Shown in pieces: positions 16,300 through 24,119 of a stretch of DNA of 44,822 nt. This DNA is from Bacteroidales bacterium UBA1184. GTDB taxonomy: Bacteria; Bacteroidota; Bacteroidia; Bacteroidales; ML635J-15. How positions within the stretch are numbered: the first letter of the stretch is position 1; the number at the start of each line of letters is the position of its first letter. The notes below the pieces were generated by a model. That model was given only the letters and a program-made list of their open reading frames with translations, had not been told where the DNA came from and ran no database searches. Both the position numbers and the translations under genes were made by a program. The stretch covers positions 26,983-71,804 of the forward strand of contig DBYO01000028.1 in assembly GCA_002310235.1 (NCBI GenBank), in the 5' to 3' direction.

Positions 16300-18246
16300 A
16301 TGAGGAAATACACATTAATTGCAATTTTAATCACCTTGTCGATGACTGCCATGGCAAAGCATGTCGATTTGGAAACAGCAAAGTCGGTAGCCGCAACATT
16401 TTGGAAAAATAATGTTCTGAAAAGCAAGACACAGAGGTCTGGATACGAATTTTACGACATTACAGCGCAAGCAGAATTTGCGAACATATACATTTTCAAC
16501 ACCAACGGGGGATTTGTAATTGTTTCGGCAGATGATGTTGCAAAACCTATACTTGGCTATTCACAACAAGGTTCTTTCAATTCTGAAACTATTCCCGTAA
16601 AAGCAAAAAAATGGCTTCGCAATTACAGCGATGAAATACAATATGCAATCGACAACAACATTGAAGCTGGCGTAGAAACCCGCGAAGCGTGGAACAAACT
16701 CCGCAACGGTATCGGACTTACCCCCAAAAGCACTAGGTCTGTTTCGCAATTGCTGACTACAACATGGAATCAAAGCCCATACTACAACGAACTATGTCCA
16801 TTCGATGAAGAAGGAGGCGATCGTTCCGTAACTGGCTGCTCAGCCACAGCCATGGCACAGGTTATGAAATACTGGAACTGGCCAATACAAGGAACAGGCT
16901 CTCACTCATACTCATCAGAATATGGGACATTGTCGGCCAATTTTGGAAACACAACATACGACTGGGACAACATGCCAAACGCATTAACAGAAGAAAGTTC
17001 TAGCACCGAAATAAACGCAGTAGCAACTCTTATGTATCATTGCGGCGTATCTATCGAAATGTCGTATAGTGCATCAGGCAGCGGTGCATATACAATTAAT
17101 TACTACGGCCAGCTCGATTATTGTTCCGAGAACGCCTTGCGTGATTTTTTCGGATACAGCAATGATCTGCACGGAGAGATTAGATCGTACCAATCCGAGG
17201 ACGAATATGGCGAAACTCAAACATACGAAATATACTCTTATTACGACTGGATAGAAATGCTAAAAGAAGACTTAGACGCATTACGGCCAGTCTTATACAC
17301 AGGTCATGGCAACATTGGCGGACATGCTTTTGTATTCGATGGATACGACACCAACGACTTTTTTCATGTTAATTGGGGATGGGGAGGCTACGCCGACGGA
17401 TATTTTTCTGTTGATGCACTAGAACCAGTTCCAGGAGGAATCGGTGGTGGCGACTATCTGTTCCACTCATCGCATACTGCTGTATTTGGAGTAATGCCTA
17501 ACTACACAACACTAGCGGCAGCACCAAGAAACATGATAATAAATGCCGAAGGCAACACTGTCCAGTTTAACATTTACGCCAGCAACAGCCCAGAAAACTG
17601 CAACATAACATGCGACCAGACGTGGCTAACTCTTTCAAACTACTCGGCACTAGGTGGGGGACAAACAACAACAATCACGGCTACAATTGACCCCAATACA
17701 TCCGGAGCTACAAGAAACGCAATTATCACAATCACACAAGGCGGTGAAACTGCAAAAGTTTTTGTAACACAGAAAGATGTACAATACACAATAACTGTGC
17801 TTTCGGATAACACAGAACAAGGAGTAGTTAATGGCGGAGGAACATTTGACGAAGGAACAGAAATAGAAATTTCTGCAACGGCATACAATGGCTATCAATT
17901 CCAGCAGTGGAACGATGGCAACACCGACAATCCGCGTACAATCACAGTTACTTGTGATACAACATACACAGCTTCGTTTACTCCTCTTTCTGCCATTGAA
18001 GAAGAATCGGTTTCCGGAATTTCCATCTTCCCAAACCCTACAAGCAACATGCTATACATCACATCATCGGAAACAATTTCGGAAATCGAAATTTTGAATG
18101 TAATGGGACAAGTTGTTTTGCAAATGGATGCGAATGGGAATAATGCTATTTGCAATGTATCCGATTTATCTAACGGAATGTATTTCATAAGAATCTACGG
18201 AAACGAAAACAGCAACATCTACACTAGGAAATTAATAAAGGAATAA
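16300..18246 (+). CDS. Secreted C10 (streptopain-like) cysteine protease with BACON, InlB-type repeat and T9SS domains
   Basis: A 648-residue secreted protease. A signal peptide of about 18 residues (ending AMA) precedes a propeptide (about 19-145) of the Spi type that keeps C10 proteases inactive. The papain-like domain follows, with catalytic Cys180 (GCSATAMAQVMKYW) and His342 (GGHAFVFDGY), then HVNWGWGG. Residues about 410-490 form a BACON-like domain (TWLTLS...TITQGG). About 492-562 is an InlB/List-Bact-type repeat (GGTFDEGTEIEISATAYNGYQFQQWNDG). The end, from about 570, is a T9SS sorting domain (IFPNPTSN, LNVMGQVV, NGMYFIRI). Related proteases include streptopain and the Bacteroides fragilis Bfp proteins. 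Its substrate is unknown. A terminator follows 18 bp after the stop. Confidence 0.9.
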   Translation: MRKYTLIAILITLSMTAMAKHVDLETAKSVAATFWKNNVLKSKTQRSGYEFYDITAQAEFANIYIFNTNGGFVIVSADDVAKPILGYSQQGSFNSETIPVKAKKWLRNYSDEIQYAIDNNIEAGVETREAWNKLRNGIGLTPKSTRSVSQLLTTTWNQSPYYNELCPFDEEGGDRSVTGCSATAMAQVMKYWNWPIQGTGSHSYSSEYGTLSANFGNTTYDWDNMPNALTEESSSTEINAVATLMYHCGVSIEMSYSASGSGAYTINYYGQLDYCSENALRDFFGYSNDLHGEIRSYQSEDEYGETQTYEIYSYYDWIEMLKEDLDALRPVLYTGHGNIGGHAFVFDGYDTNDFFHVNWGWGGYADGYFSVDALEPVPGGIGGGDYLFHSSHTAVFGVMPNYTTLAAAPRNMIINAEGNTVQFNIYASNSPENCNITCDQTWLTLSNYSALGGGQTTTITATIDPNTSGATRNAIITITQGGETAKVFVTQKDVQYTITVLSDNTEQGVVNGGGTFDEGTEIEISATAYNGYQFQQWNDGNTDNPRTITVTCDTTYTASFTPLSAIEEESVSGISIFPNPTSNMLYITSSETISEIEILNVMGQVVLQMDANGNNAICNVSDLSNGMYFIRIYGNENSNIYTRKLIKE

Positions 18247-18264
18247 CAACTTAACTTTTAAAGC

Positions 18265-18296
18265 AAATAGGCAGCCTTAGTGTTGCCTATTTTTGT
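18265..18296 (+). terminator. Intrinsic terminator after the C10 protease
   Basis: Stem AAATAGGCA (18265-18273) pairs with TGCCTATTT (18284-18292), with a 10-base loop and a T-rich run after it. Confidence 0.8.
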
Positions 18297-18332
18297 TTAT
18301 TTTTCATTGCTACAAAAATCGTATATTTTGAT

Positions 18333-18340
18333 TAACTTTG
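18333..18340 (+). promoter_or_regulatory. -7 promoter element TAACTTTG for cysS
   Basis: Exact TAnnTTTG match 22 bp before the cysS ATG. Confidence 0.6.
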
Positions 18341-18362
18341 CGCAAAATTAAATTTTACCATC

Positions 18363-19853
18363 ATGGAAGGAAAACTTTACCTATATAACACGCTTTCGCG
18401 CATGAAAGTGGAATTCAAACCGATAAAACCGCCATTCGTAGGAATGTACGTCTGCGGTCCGACAGTTTACGGTGATGCACATCTGGGACACGCACGTCCA
18501 GCAATCACTTTCGACCTCTTGTTCCGCACACTCACGGCTTTGGGCTACAAAGTTCGCTATGTCCGCAACATAACTGATGTTGGTCACCTCGAACACGATG
18601 CCGACGAAGGCGAGGACAAGATTGCAAAGAAAGCACGTCTCGAACAGCTTGAACCAATGGAAGTTGCTCAATACTACACAAACCGCTACCATCACGCGAT
18701 GGAAAAGTTGAATGTGCTTCCGCCAAGCATCGAACCGCACGCATCGGGACATATCCCCGAACAAATAAAGTTCGTGGAGAAAATCCTTGACGCAGGCTAC
18801 GCATACATCAGCGAAGGCTCTGTCTATTTCGACGTGGAAAAGTACAACCAAAAATTCCACTACGGCAAACTTTCGGGACGCAACGTCGATGAACTCCTTG
18901 AAACCACCCGTGAACTTGACGGTCAGACCGAAAAGCGCCGCAGCATCGATTTTGCACTGTGGAAAAAGGCTGCACCAGAACACATTATGCGCTGGGAATC
19001 GCCATGGAGCGACGGTTTCCCTGGCTGGCACATGGAATGCTCGGCTATGGCTACCAAATACTTGGGCGAAGAATTCGACATCCACGGCGGCGGCATGGAC
19101 TTGATGTTCCCACACCACGAATGCGAAATCGCACAATCGACAGCAGCACTCGGACACGAGTCGGTTCACTACTGGGTACACAACAACATGATTACCATCA
19201 ACGGACAGAAGATGGGCAAGTCGCTGGGCAACTTCATCACGCTTGATGAATTTTTCAACGGCACATCGCACAAGAACGCCGAAGGCAAAGAGCTGATAGA
19301 GAAGGCTTATTCGCCAATGACAATAAGATTCTTCATACTTCAGGCGCACTACCGTGGCACTCTCGACTTCTCGAACGAGGCACTTCAGTCGGCCGAAAAA
19401 GGACTTGCAAGACTTATGGAAGCATACGCCCGTCTTGAAAAACTTACCGCATCCGACACAACAACGGTAGATGTCAAAGACTTGCGCAAGAAATGCGAAG
19501 AAGCCATCCTCGACGACCTCAACACCCCGATAGTGATTTCGCACCTGTTCGAGGCAGCAAAGGCAATCAACACCGTAGCCGACGGTAAGGGCACTATCTC
19601 GAAGGAAGACCTTGAAGAATTGCGTAGCACATACAAACTGTTCGTTGAAGACATTCTCGGTCTGCAGGTAGCCGACAGTGGCGACAACGGCAAGCTGGAT
19701 TCCTACAAGAAAGCCGTCGATCTCCTCCTGAACATCCGTCTCGAAGCCAAGCAGAACAAGGACTGGGCAACCAGCGACAAGATCCGCAACGAACTCACTG
19801 CCCTGGGCTTCAACATCAAGGACAAGAAGGACGGATTCGAATGGGATTTGTAA
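18363..19853 (+). CDS. cysS: Cysteinyl-tRNA synthetase
   Basis: This class I synthetase charges tRNA-Cys in the cytoplasm. It has 496 residues. The HIGH motif is present as AHLGHARP near residue 40, and KMSKS as KMGKSLGN near residue 282. The zinc ligands of the active site are the cysteine of VCGPTVYG, the cysteine of GWHMECSAM, and the HHECE pair. The DALR-type helical domain and the C-terminal tail (GFNIKDKKDGFEWDL) are complete. It has its own promoter and an isolated transcript. A 503-codon open frame on the opposite strand is a codon-usage shadow of this gene. Confidence 0.96.
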   Translation: MEGKLYLYNTLSRMKVEFKPIKPPFVGMYVCGPTVYGDAHLGHARPAITFDLLFRTLTALGYKVRYVRNITDVGHLEHDADEGEDKIAKKARLEQLEPMEVAQYYTNRYHHAMEKLNVLPPSIEPHASGHIPEQIKFVEKILDAGYAYISEGSVYFDVEKYNQKFHYGKLSGRNVDELLETTRELDGQTEKRRSIDFALWKKAAPEHIMRWESPWSDGFPGWHMECSAMATKYLGEEFDIHGGGMDLMFPHHECEIAQSTAALGHESVHYWVHNNMITINGQKMGKSLGNFITLDEFFNGTSHKNAEGKELIEKAYSPMTIRFFILQAHYRGTLDFSNEALQSAEKGLARLMEAYARLEKLTASDTTTVDVKDLRKKCEEAILDDLNTPIVISHLFEAAKAINTVADGKGTISKEDLEELRSTYKLFVEDILGLQVADSGDNGKLDSYKKAVDLLLNIRLEAKQNKDWATSDKIRNELTALGFNIKDKKDGFEWDL

Positions 19854-19854
19854 G

Positions 19855-19913
19855 AGGCTAAAAGGCTTGCAGGCAAAAAGGCTAACAGTCAAAAAGTAAC
19901 ACCCTGCAAGCCT
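19855..19913. repeat. AGGCTAAA octamer array with long inverted repeat
   Basis: Starting 1 bp after the cysS stop, five in-phase units run to 19894 (for example AGGCTAAA, AGGCTTGC, AGGCTAAC). The second unit also begins an 11-bp inverted repeat: AGGCTTGCAGG (19863-19873) and CCTGCAAGCCT (19903-19913). No U-tract follows. Confidence 0.75.
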
Positions 19914-19936
19914 ACAACAATAAATTTATATTGTAC

Positions 19937-19956
19937 AGACGCAAAATTTTGCGTCT
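19937..19956. repeat. Perfect 20-bp palindrome (GACGCAA family)
   Basis: AGACGCAAAATTTTGCGTCT is a perfect palindrome. With its left flank (ATTGTAC) and one C to the right it is identical to 41292-41319, so two copies of at least 28 bp lie about 21 kb apart. Confidence 0.85.
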
Positions 19957-19966
19957 CAACAGATAA

Positions 19967-20059
19967 GGCTTAGCCACAGAAACGGCGTACTTCGACTACG
20001 CTCAGCATAGGCAGCCACAGAACGGCGAAGCCCTCAACGAAGTTAAACCTAGAAACTAA
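19967..20059. repeat. Degenerate GAAAC units and GGC mini-hairpins
   Basis: Mini-hairpins GGCTTAGCC (19967-19975) and GGCGAAGCC (20024-20032) alternate with GAAAC-like units and a CTTCGACTACGCTCAG segment (about 19990-20005). The block fills the leader of the TPR-CHAT gene up to the ATG at 20065. I see no -7 element, so its promoter is unclear. Confidence 0.6.
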
Positions 20060-20064
20060 ACGCT

Positions 20065-23000
20065 ATGAAGAAAATATTATCCCTCGCCATCCTCGTTCTC
20101 CTGTGCAATGTAGCTTTCCCTCAATCCGACACAACCGCCATATTCCATAAGGCCGACTCGCTAATCTCTCTTGGCGATACATTTTATGACACAAGGAAAT
20201 ACAACGAAGCATTTGAATTGTACAGTCAAGCGGCTGAAATGACCAAAGATATTGAAAAAGGAAACAATATCCATTACGCTACCTCATTGTACAATATTGC
20301 TTGGGTATATTCTAGCATTGGAAATTACGAGAACGCCCTTGAGTATTTCATTCAGACGGCAGAAATTCAAAAAGTAATTTTGGGAGCAGAACACCCTAAA
20401 TATGCAAAAACGCTAAATTGCATAGGCGTTACATATTCTTATATGGGAGGCCACCAAAATGCTTTGAAATATTTTTTGCAAACAATGGAAATAAGAAAAA
20501 AAGTCCTCGGCGAGGAGCATCCAGACTATGCAGCATCATTGTATAATATAGTGGATACATACCGAAATATGGGAGACTACCAGAATGCTTTGAAATACAT
20601 TTTGCAAGCATTGGAAATCATAAAGAAAAATCTCGGCGAGGGACATCCCGACTATGCGACATCATTGAATAATATTGGAATATTGTACCGAAATTTGGGA
20701 GACTACCAGAATGCTTTGAAATATGGTATGCTGGCAACGGAGATTTGGAAAAAAGCTCTCGGCGAGGAACATCCCAAATATGCAGGATCGTTGAACAATA
20801 TTGGAATTACCTATGGCGAAATGGGAGACTACCAGAATGCTTTGAAATATAAAACACGAGCAATGGAAATTCAAAAAAAGGTCCTCGGCGAGGAGCATCC
20901 CGAATACGCAGCATCATTGAATAATATCGGAAATACCTATGGTGATATGGGAGACTACCAAAATGCTTTGAAATATAGAACACGAGCAATGGAAATTCAA
21001 AAAAAAGTCCTCGGCGAGGAACATCCTGACTATGCGACATCATTGAATAATATTGGAGCAGTGTACCAAAATATGGGTGACAACCAAGACGCTTTGAAAT
21101 ATTACTTACAAGCAATGGAGATTTGGAAAAAATTTCTCGGTGAGGAACATCCCAAATATGCAGGATCATTGAACAATATTGGAATTACCTATAACGAAAT
21201 GGGCAACTACCAGAATGCTTTGAAATATGGTTTGCAAGCATTGGAAATTTGGAAAAAAGTCCTCGGTGAAGAACATCCCTACTATGCGTCATCATTGAAT
21301 AATGTTGGAGATACATACCAAAATATGGGCGACTACAAAAACGCTTTGAAATATTACTTGCAAGCAATGGAAATTTGGAAAAATGTCCTCGGCGAGGAAC
21401 ATCCCAGATATGCAGGAGCATTAAACAATATTGGAAATACCTATGATAATATGGGCGATTACCATAATGCAATAAAGACAACAAAACATGCAACTGATAT
21501 ATATAAAAATAACCTTATAAGAAATTTCTCATATATGACGGCGCATGAGCGAGAAGCATATAGGAACGAAAATGGCGGTTACTTGCGTCTAAATATTAAA
21601 TACTTATACCATGCTTCCGATGATACGCTTGGCACAAAAACATCATACGACACCGAACTGATTACCAAAGGTTTGCTGCTTGCATCGGAAATAAGCATAG
21701 CAAACACTATAATGGAAAGCGGCGACACTGCTTTGATAGCCGAATACGAAAACATGAAGACCTTACACCTGCAACTTAACAAGGAACTCGAAAAACCTAT
21801 TGCAGAACGCATATACAACTGCGATTCGCTCGAAAACGAAATACAGAAGACGGAACGTCACATGATGGAAAGTTGCAAGGAGTTCGGAGATGTTACTCAT
21901 TTCATAAAAATCGACTGGAAAGAGGTACAGAACTCGTTGAAGGCTAACGATGTTGCAATAGAATTTTCAGGATTCACCGAGGAAGATACGACAAAATATA
22001 TCGCACTTATTCTTACAAAAGACATGGAAGCGCCCGTTTGCGTACCGCTTTTCGAGCAGTCCGAAATGCAGAAGCATTTACGCAATATATACGACACACC
22101 CGAAATGTACAACCTGATATGGAAGCCATTGGAAAAATATTTTCCCGAAAATCCACGAATTTTCTTTGCTCCATCGGGAATGCTCCACCGAATTGCAGTA
22201 GAGTCCGCACCTGTCGGCAACGGCAAGACCATTTCGGACAAGTACGAGATTTTCCGCGTTTCGTCAACTCGATTCCTCGCAATGGACTATACGCCGAAGC
22301 CGCTAAAAAAATCAGTCCTCTACGGCGGCGTTTACTACGACAGCGATACGACCACCATGAAGGTCGAAAGCGAAAGATTTACAACCCGCAGTGCCGAAGT
22401 AAATTCATTCTCCGACCTCAACAAGGACGAAGCCCGTTCGGCTCTGCCATACTTGCAAGGCACCAAAACCGAAGTTGAGGACATTGCCGCCAAGATGAAG
22501 AAAAAGAAGATTTCCACAACCCTATACGAAGGAGCACAGGCAAACGAAGAATCGTTCAAGTCATTGTCTGGTAGTGACATTTCTGTATTGCATGTCGCTA
22601 CTCACGGTTTCTTCCTACCATCGGACGAGAAATTGTCGGGCGACCAGTCGCTCATCCAGTCGGGATTATTGCTGTCGGGAGCAAACTACGCTTGGCAGAA
22701 CAAACCTCTGCCCGAAGGCATTGAGGACGGCATTCTCACCGCCAGGGAAATCAGCTTCATGGACTTGCGCAAGACAGACTTGGTTGTGCTTTCGGCTTGT
22801 CAGACTGCACTTGGCGAAATCACAGGTGAAGGCGTGTTTGGACTTCAGCGTGGATTCAAGAAGGCTGGCGTACATACCATTATCATGAGCCTCTGGTCGG
22901 TTGACGATAATGCCACCCGATTGATGATGACCGAATTTTACTCAAATCTCATAAAAGGCATGACAAAGCGCGAAGCCTTTCTAAAGGCACAGCGCACCTT

Positions 23001-23070
23001 GCAAACAACTTCTGGCTTCGAAAATCCAAAATTCTGGGCAGCATTTATTATGCTGGATGGAAACGAATAA
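20065..23070 (+). CDS. Exported TPR-CHAT caspase-like protease
   Basis: A 1001-residue protein with a signal peptide of about 19 residues, then tetratricopeptide repeats: one divergent unit (about 24-70) and ten consecutive 42-residue units from residue 73 to about 492, of the kinesin-light-chain/NPHP3-like type (LNNIG...GDYQNALKY...LGEEHP.YA). A helical linker (about 493-660) leads to a CHAT domain (about 690-1001). The caspase-like dyad is His847 (VATHGFF) and Cys912 (LSACQT), and the C-terminal WSVDDNAT and FWAAFI motifs are complete, so it should be active. TPR presumably bind a partner or the substrate. Export is notable, as many studied CHAT proteases act in the cytoplasm. It is flanked by housekeeping genes and repeat arrays; no partner gene is obvious. 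Confidence 0.88.
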   Translation: MKKILSLAILVLLCNVAFPQSDTTAIFHKADSLISLGDTFYDTRKYNEAFELYSQAAEMTKDIEKGNNIHYATSLYNIAWVYSSIGNYENALEYFIQTAEIQKVILGAEHPKYAKTLNCIGVTYSYMGGHQNALKYFLQTMEIRKKVLGEEHPDYAASLYNIVDTYRNMGDYQNALKYILQALEIIKKNLGEGHPDYATSLNNIGILYRNLGDYQNALKYGMLATEIWKKALGEEHPKYAGSLNNIGITYGEMGDYQNALKYKTRAMEIQKKVLGEEHPEYAASLNNIGNTYGDMGDYQNALKYRTRAMEIQKKVLGEEHPDYATSLNNIGAVYQNMGDNQDALKYYLQAMEIWKKFLGEEHPKYAGSLNNIGITYNEMGNYQNALKYGLQALEIWKKVLGEEHPYYASSLNNVGDTYQNMGDYKNALKYYLQAMEIWKNVLGEEHPRYAGALNNIGNTYDNMGDYHNAIKTTKHATDIYKNNLIRNFSYMTAHEREAYRNENGGYLRLNIKYLYHASDDTLGTKTSYDTELITKGLLLASEISIANTIMESGDTALIAEYENMKTLHLQLNKELEKPIAERIYNCDSLENEIQKTERHMMESCKEFGDVTHFIKIDWKEVQNSLKANDVAIEFSGFTEEDTTKYIALILTKDMEAPVCVPLFEQSEMQKHLRNIYDTPEMYNLIWKPLEKYFPENPRIFFAPSGMLHRIAVESAPVGNGKTISDKYEIFRVSSTRFLAMDYTPKPLKKSVLYGGVYYDSDTTTMKVESERFTTRSAEVNSFSDLNKDEARSALPYLQGTKTEVEDIAAKMKKKKISTTLYEGAQANEESFKSLSGSDISVLHVATHGFFLPSDEKLSGDQSLIQSGLLLSGANYAWQNKPLPEGIEDGILTAREISFMDLRKTDLVVLSACQTALGEITGEGVFGLQRGFKKAGVHTIIMSLWSVDDNATRLMMTEFYSNLIKGMTKREAFLKAQRTLQTTSGFENPKFWAAFIMLDGNE
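20281..21540 (+). repeat. 126-bp tandem repeats encoding the TPR array
   Basis: Ten units of 126 bp (42 codons) begin at 20281, with unit 10 starting at 21415. The central units are very alike at DNA level, including synonymous positions (for example GAAATTTGGAAAAAA and CTCGGCGAGGAACATCCC recur), which suggests recent duplication or gene conversion. Unit number may vary between strains. Confidence 0.85.
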
Positions 23071-23073
23071 AAA

Positions 23074-23089
23074 AGGCTAACAGGCTATA
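23074..23089. repeat. Two AGGCTAAC-type octamers
   Basis: AGGCTAAC and AGGCTATA follow each other 3 bp after the TPR-CHAT stop codon. This is the shortest member of the octamer family in the window. Confidence 0.6.
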
Positions 23090-23167
23090 TAATAGAAAGC
23101 TACATAAATCGCAAAAAAAGTTTTCAAAAAACAGCAAAACCATATTCTTTTTTTAAAGAAAATAAAA

Positions 23168-23175
23168 TAACTTTG
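23168..23175 (+). promoter_or_regulatory. -7 promoter element TAACTTTG
   Basis: Exact TAnnTTTG match 23 bp before the ATG at 23199, likely driving the coiled-coil gene and zapA. Confidence 0.6.
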
Positions 23176-23198
23176 CAAATTGAAATTTTTAACGTCAG

Positions 23199-23498
23199 AT
23201 GGGAGACGAAGAATATAAAAAACAACTGGAAAGACTGAGTTTCAATGCCGAACGACTAGCATCGTTTTGCAAGTCTCTTATTGACAAAAATGCCGAAATG
23301 GCAAAAGAAATTGAGAACTTGAATATTGAACTAAACAAAAAGAAAGAGAAATTAACTGAAATAGAAAAAAAATATAACGACCTGAAGCTAGCACAAGCCT
23401 TTAGCAGTCCATCTATGGAAGGCAACAAGGAAGCCAAGCAGAAGATCAACAAAATAATACGGGAAATAGATAGCTGCATTACTCTTTTGAAAAAGTAA
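23199..23498 (+). CDS. Small coiled-coil protein upstream of zapA
   Basis: A 99-residue charged protein. Residues about 5-65 are a nearly continuous heptad coiled coil (KNAEMAKEIENLNIELNKKKEKLTEIEKKYNDLK), and a second short helix closes the C-terminus. There is no signal peptide. Standing 8 bp before zapA under a common promoter, it is likely a cytoplasmic partner in cell division, comparable in size and form to ZapB or other Z-ring associated coiled coils. That role is inference; I do not recognise a named family. A small coiled-coil gene in this position seems usual in Bacteroidales. Confidence 0.7.
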   Translation: MGDEEYKKQLERLSFNAERLASFCKSLIDKNAEMAKEIENLNIELNKKKEKLTEIEKKYNDLKLAQAFSSPSMEGNKEAKQKINKIIREIDSCITLLKK

Positions 23499-23506
23499 GT
23501 AGAATA

Positions 23507-23863
23507 ATGGAATACAACGAAGAAATAACGACCAGAGCAATAAGCCTGAACATTGACGGCAGAACTTACAAGTTAAGCATTTCCAAAGACGATGAGAAAA
23601 AGGAAATGATGCTTAGACAATCGGCAGAAGTCATGAATTCGTTAATCGAACACAAGCGTAGAACTTCTGCAGGCCTCCTTTCCGATGACCGTGACATCGT
23701 TGTATTGGCATTATTGAATTTTGTATATAAGACTCTAGTCAACGAAGTCAATGCCAACTCCAAAAAAGAACAGATGGAGAACTCTATAATAGAGCTAAAA
23801 AATTTGAATTTTAAGTTGGAAGAAATTATTGAGACATTCAACAAACTTAACATCAAAGAGTAA
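23507..23863 (+). CDS. zapA: Cell division protein ZapA
   Basis: ZapA binds FtsZ and bundles its filaments at the division site. The 118-residue protein has the ZapA start (ISLNIDGRTYKLSISKDDEKKEMMLRQSAEVMN), the middle RDIVVLALLNFVY helix and a long C-terminal coiled coil. The gene follows the coiled-coil gene by 8 bp and precedes a structured RNA and rny. Confidence 0.85.
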   Translation: MEYNEEITTRAISLNIDGRTYKLSISKDDEKKEMMLRQSAEVMNSLIEHKRRTSAGLLSDDRDIVVLALLNFVYKTLVNEVNANSKKEQMENSIIELKNLNFKLEEIIETFNKLNIKE

Positions 23864-23900
23864 ACGATCTTTAAAATATTATTCGTGGTTTTTTAATATT

Positions 23901-24097
23901 ACCCGTATAAGTCTTTAAGAGGCTGAAAAACTTAACATTTAAAAATAATTGGAGCAACTCTCTGATTATGTACGACAGGCCTTATGGCTAGCAATAGCCA
24001 GTTGTTCTGCAACCGTTGGAAGCCGGAAATAGTTTGGAGGCTCCGCCCATACGTATCTAGGGGTTTTTTCACAGTTAAAGACTTTGCGGGTTTTTTG
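23901..24097 (+). ncRNA. ssrS: Probable 6S RNA (SsrS)
   Basis: About 195 bases between zapA and rny fold as a long rod. The ends pair: ACCCG (23901-23905) with CGGGT (24087-24091), and AAGTCTTTAA (23909-23918) with TTAAAGACTT (24075-24084), followed at once by a T6 run that ends transcription. Inside is a large AT-rich open region (about 23923-23950), an inner stem-loop TGGCTA-GCAA-TAGCCA (23985-24000) and a second (GTTG..CAAC). Closed rod, central bubble and length fit 6S RNA, which mimics an open promoter and binds RNA polymerase. I recall 6S being placed beside zapA or rny in this phylum. Another structured RNA is possible; a covariance search would decide. Confidence 0.58.
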
Positions 24098-24119
24098 TTT
24101 TATTTTAAATATATATATA

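Noticed and set aside
18381..19892. 503-codon open frame on the minus strand opposite cysS
   Set aside because: cysS on the plus strand has all family motifs. The antisense translation is Cys/Phe/Val-rich with no domain, as produced by codon bias of the real gene.
20807..21493. Two minus-strand open frames with repeated segments
   Set aside because: They are reverse-frame images of the TPR-coding repeats and have no independent start signals.
23901..24097. tmRNA or SRP RNA in the zapA-rny gap
   Set aside because: The length is too short for tmRNA and no tRNA-like ends are seen; the conserved SRP Alu/S-domain loop is missing. The paired ends fit 6S RNA better.
24084..24119. Longer RNase Y beginning at 24084
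   Set aside because: That start lies within the closing stem of the 6S-like RNA; ATG 24120 gives the normal membrane-anchor start.
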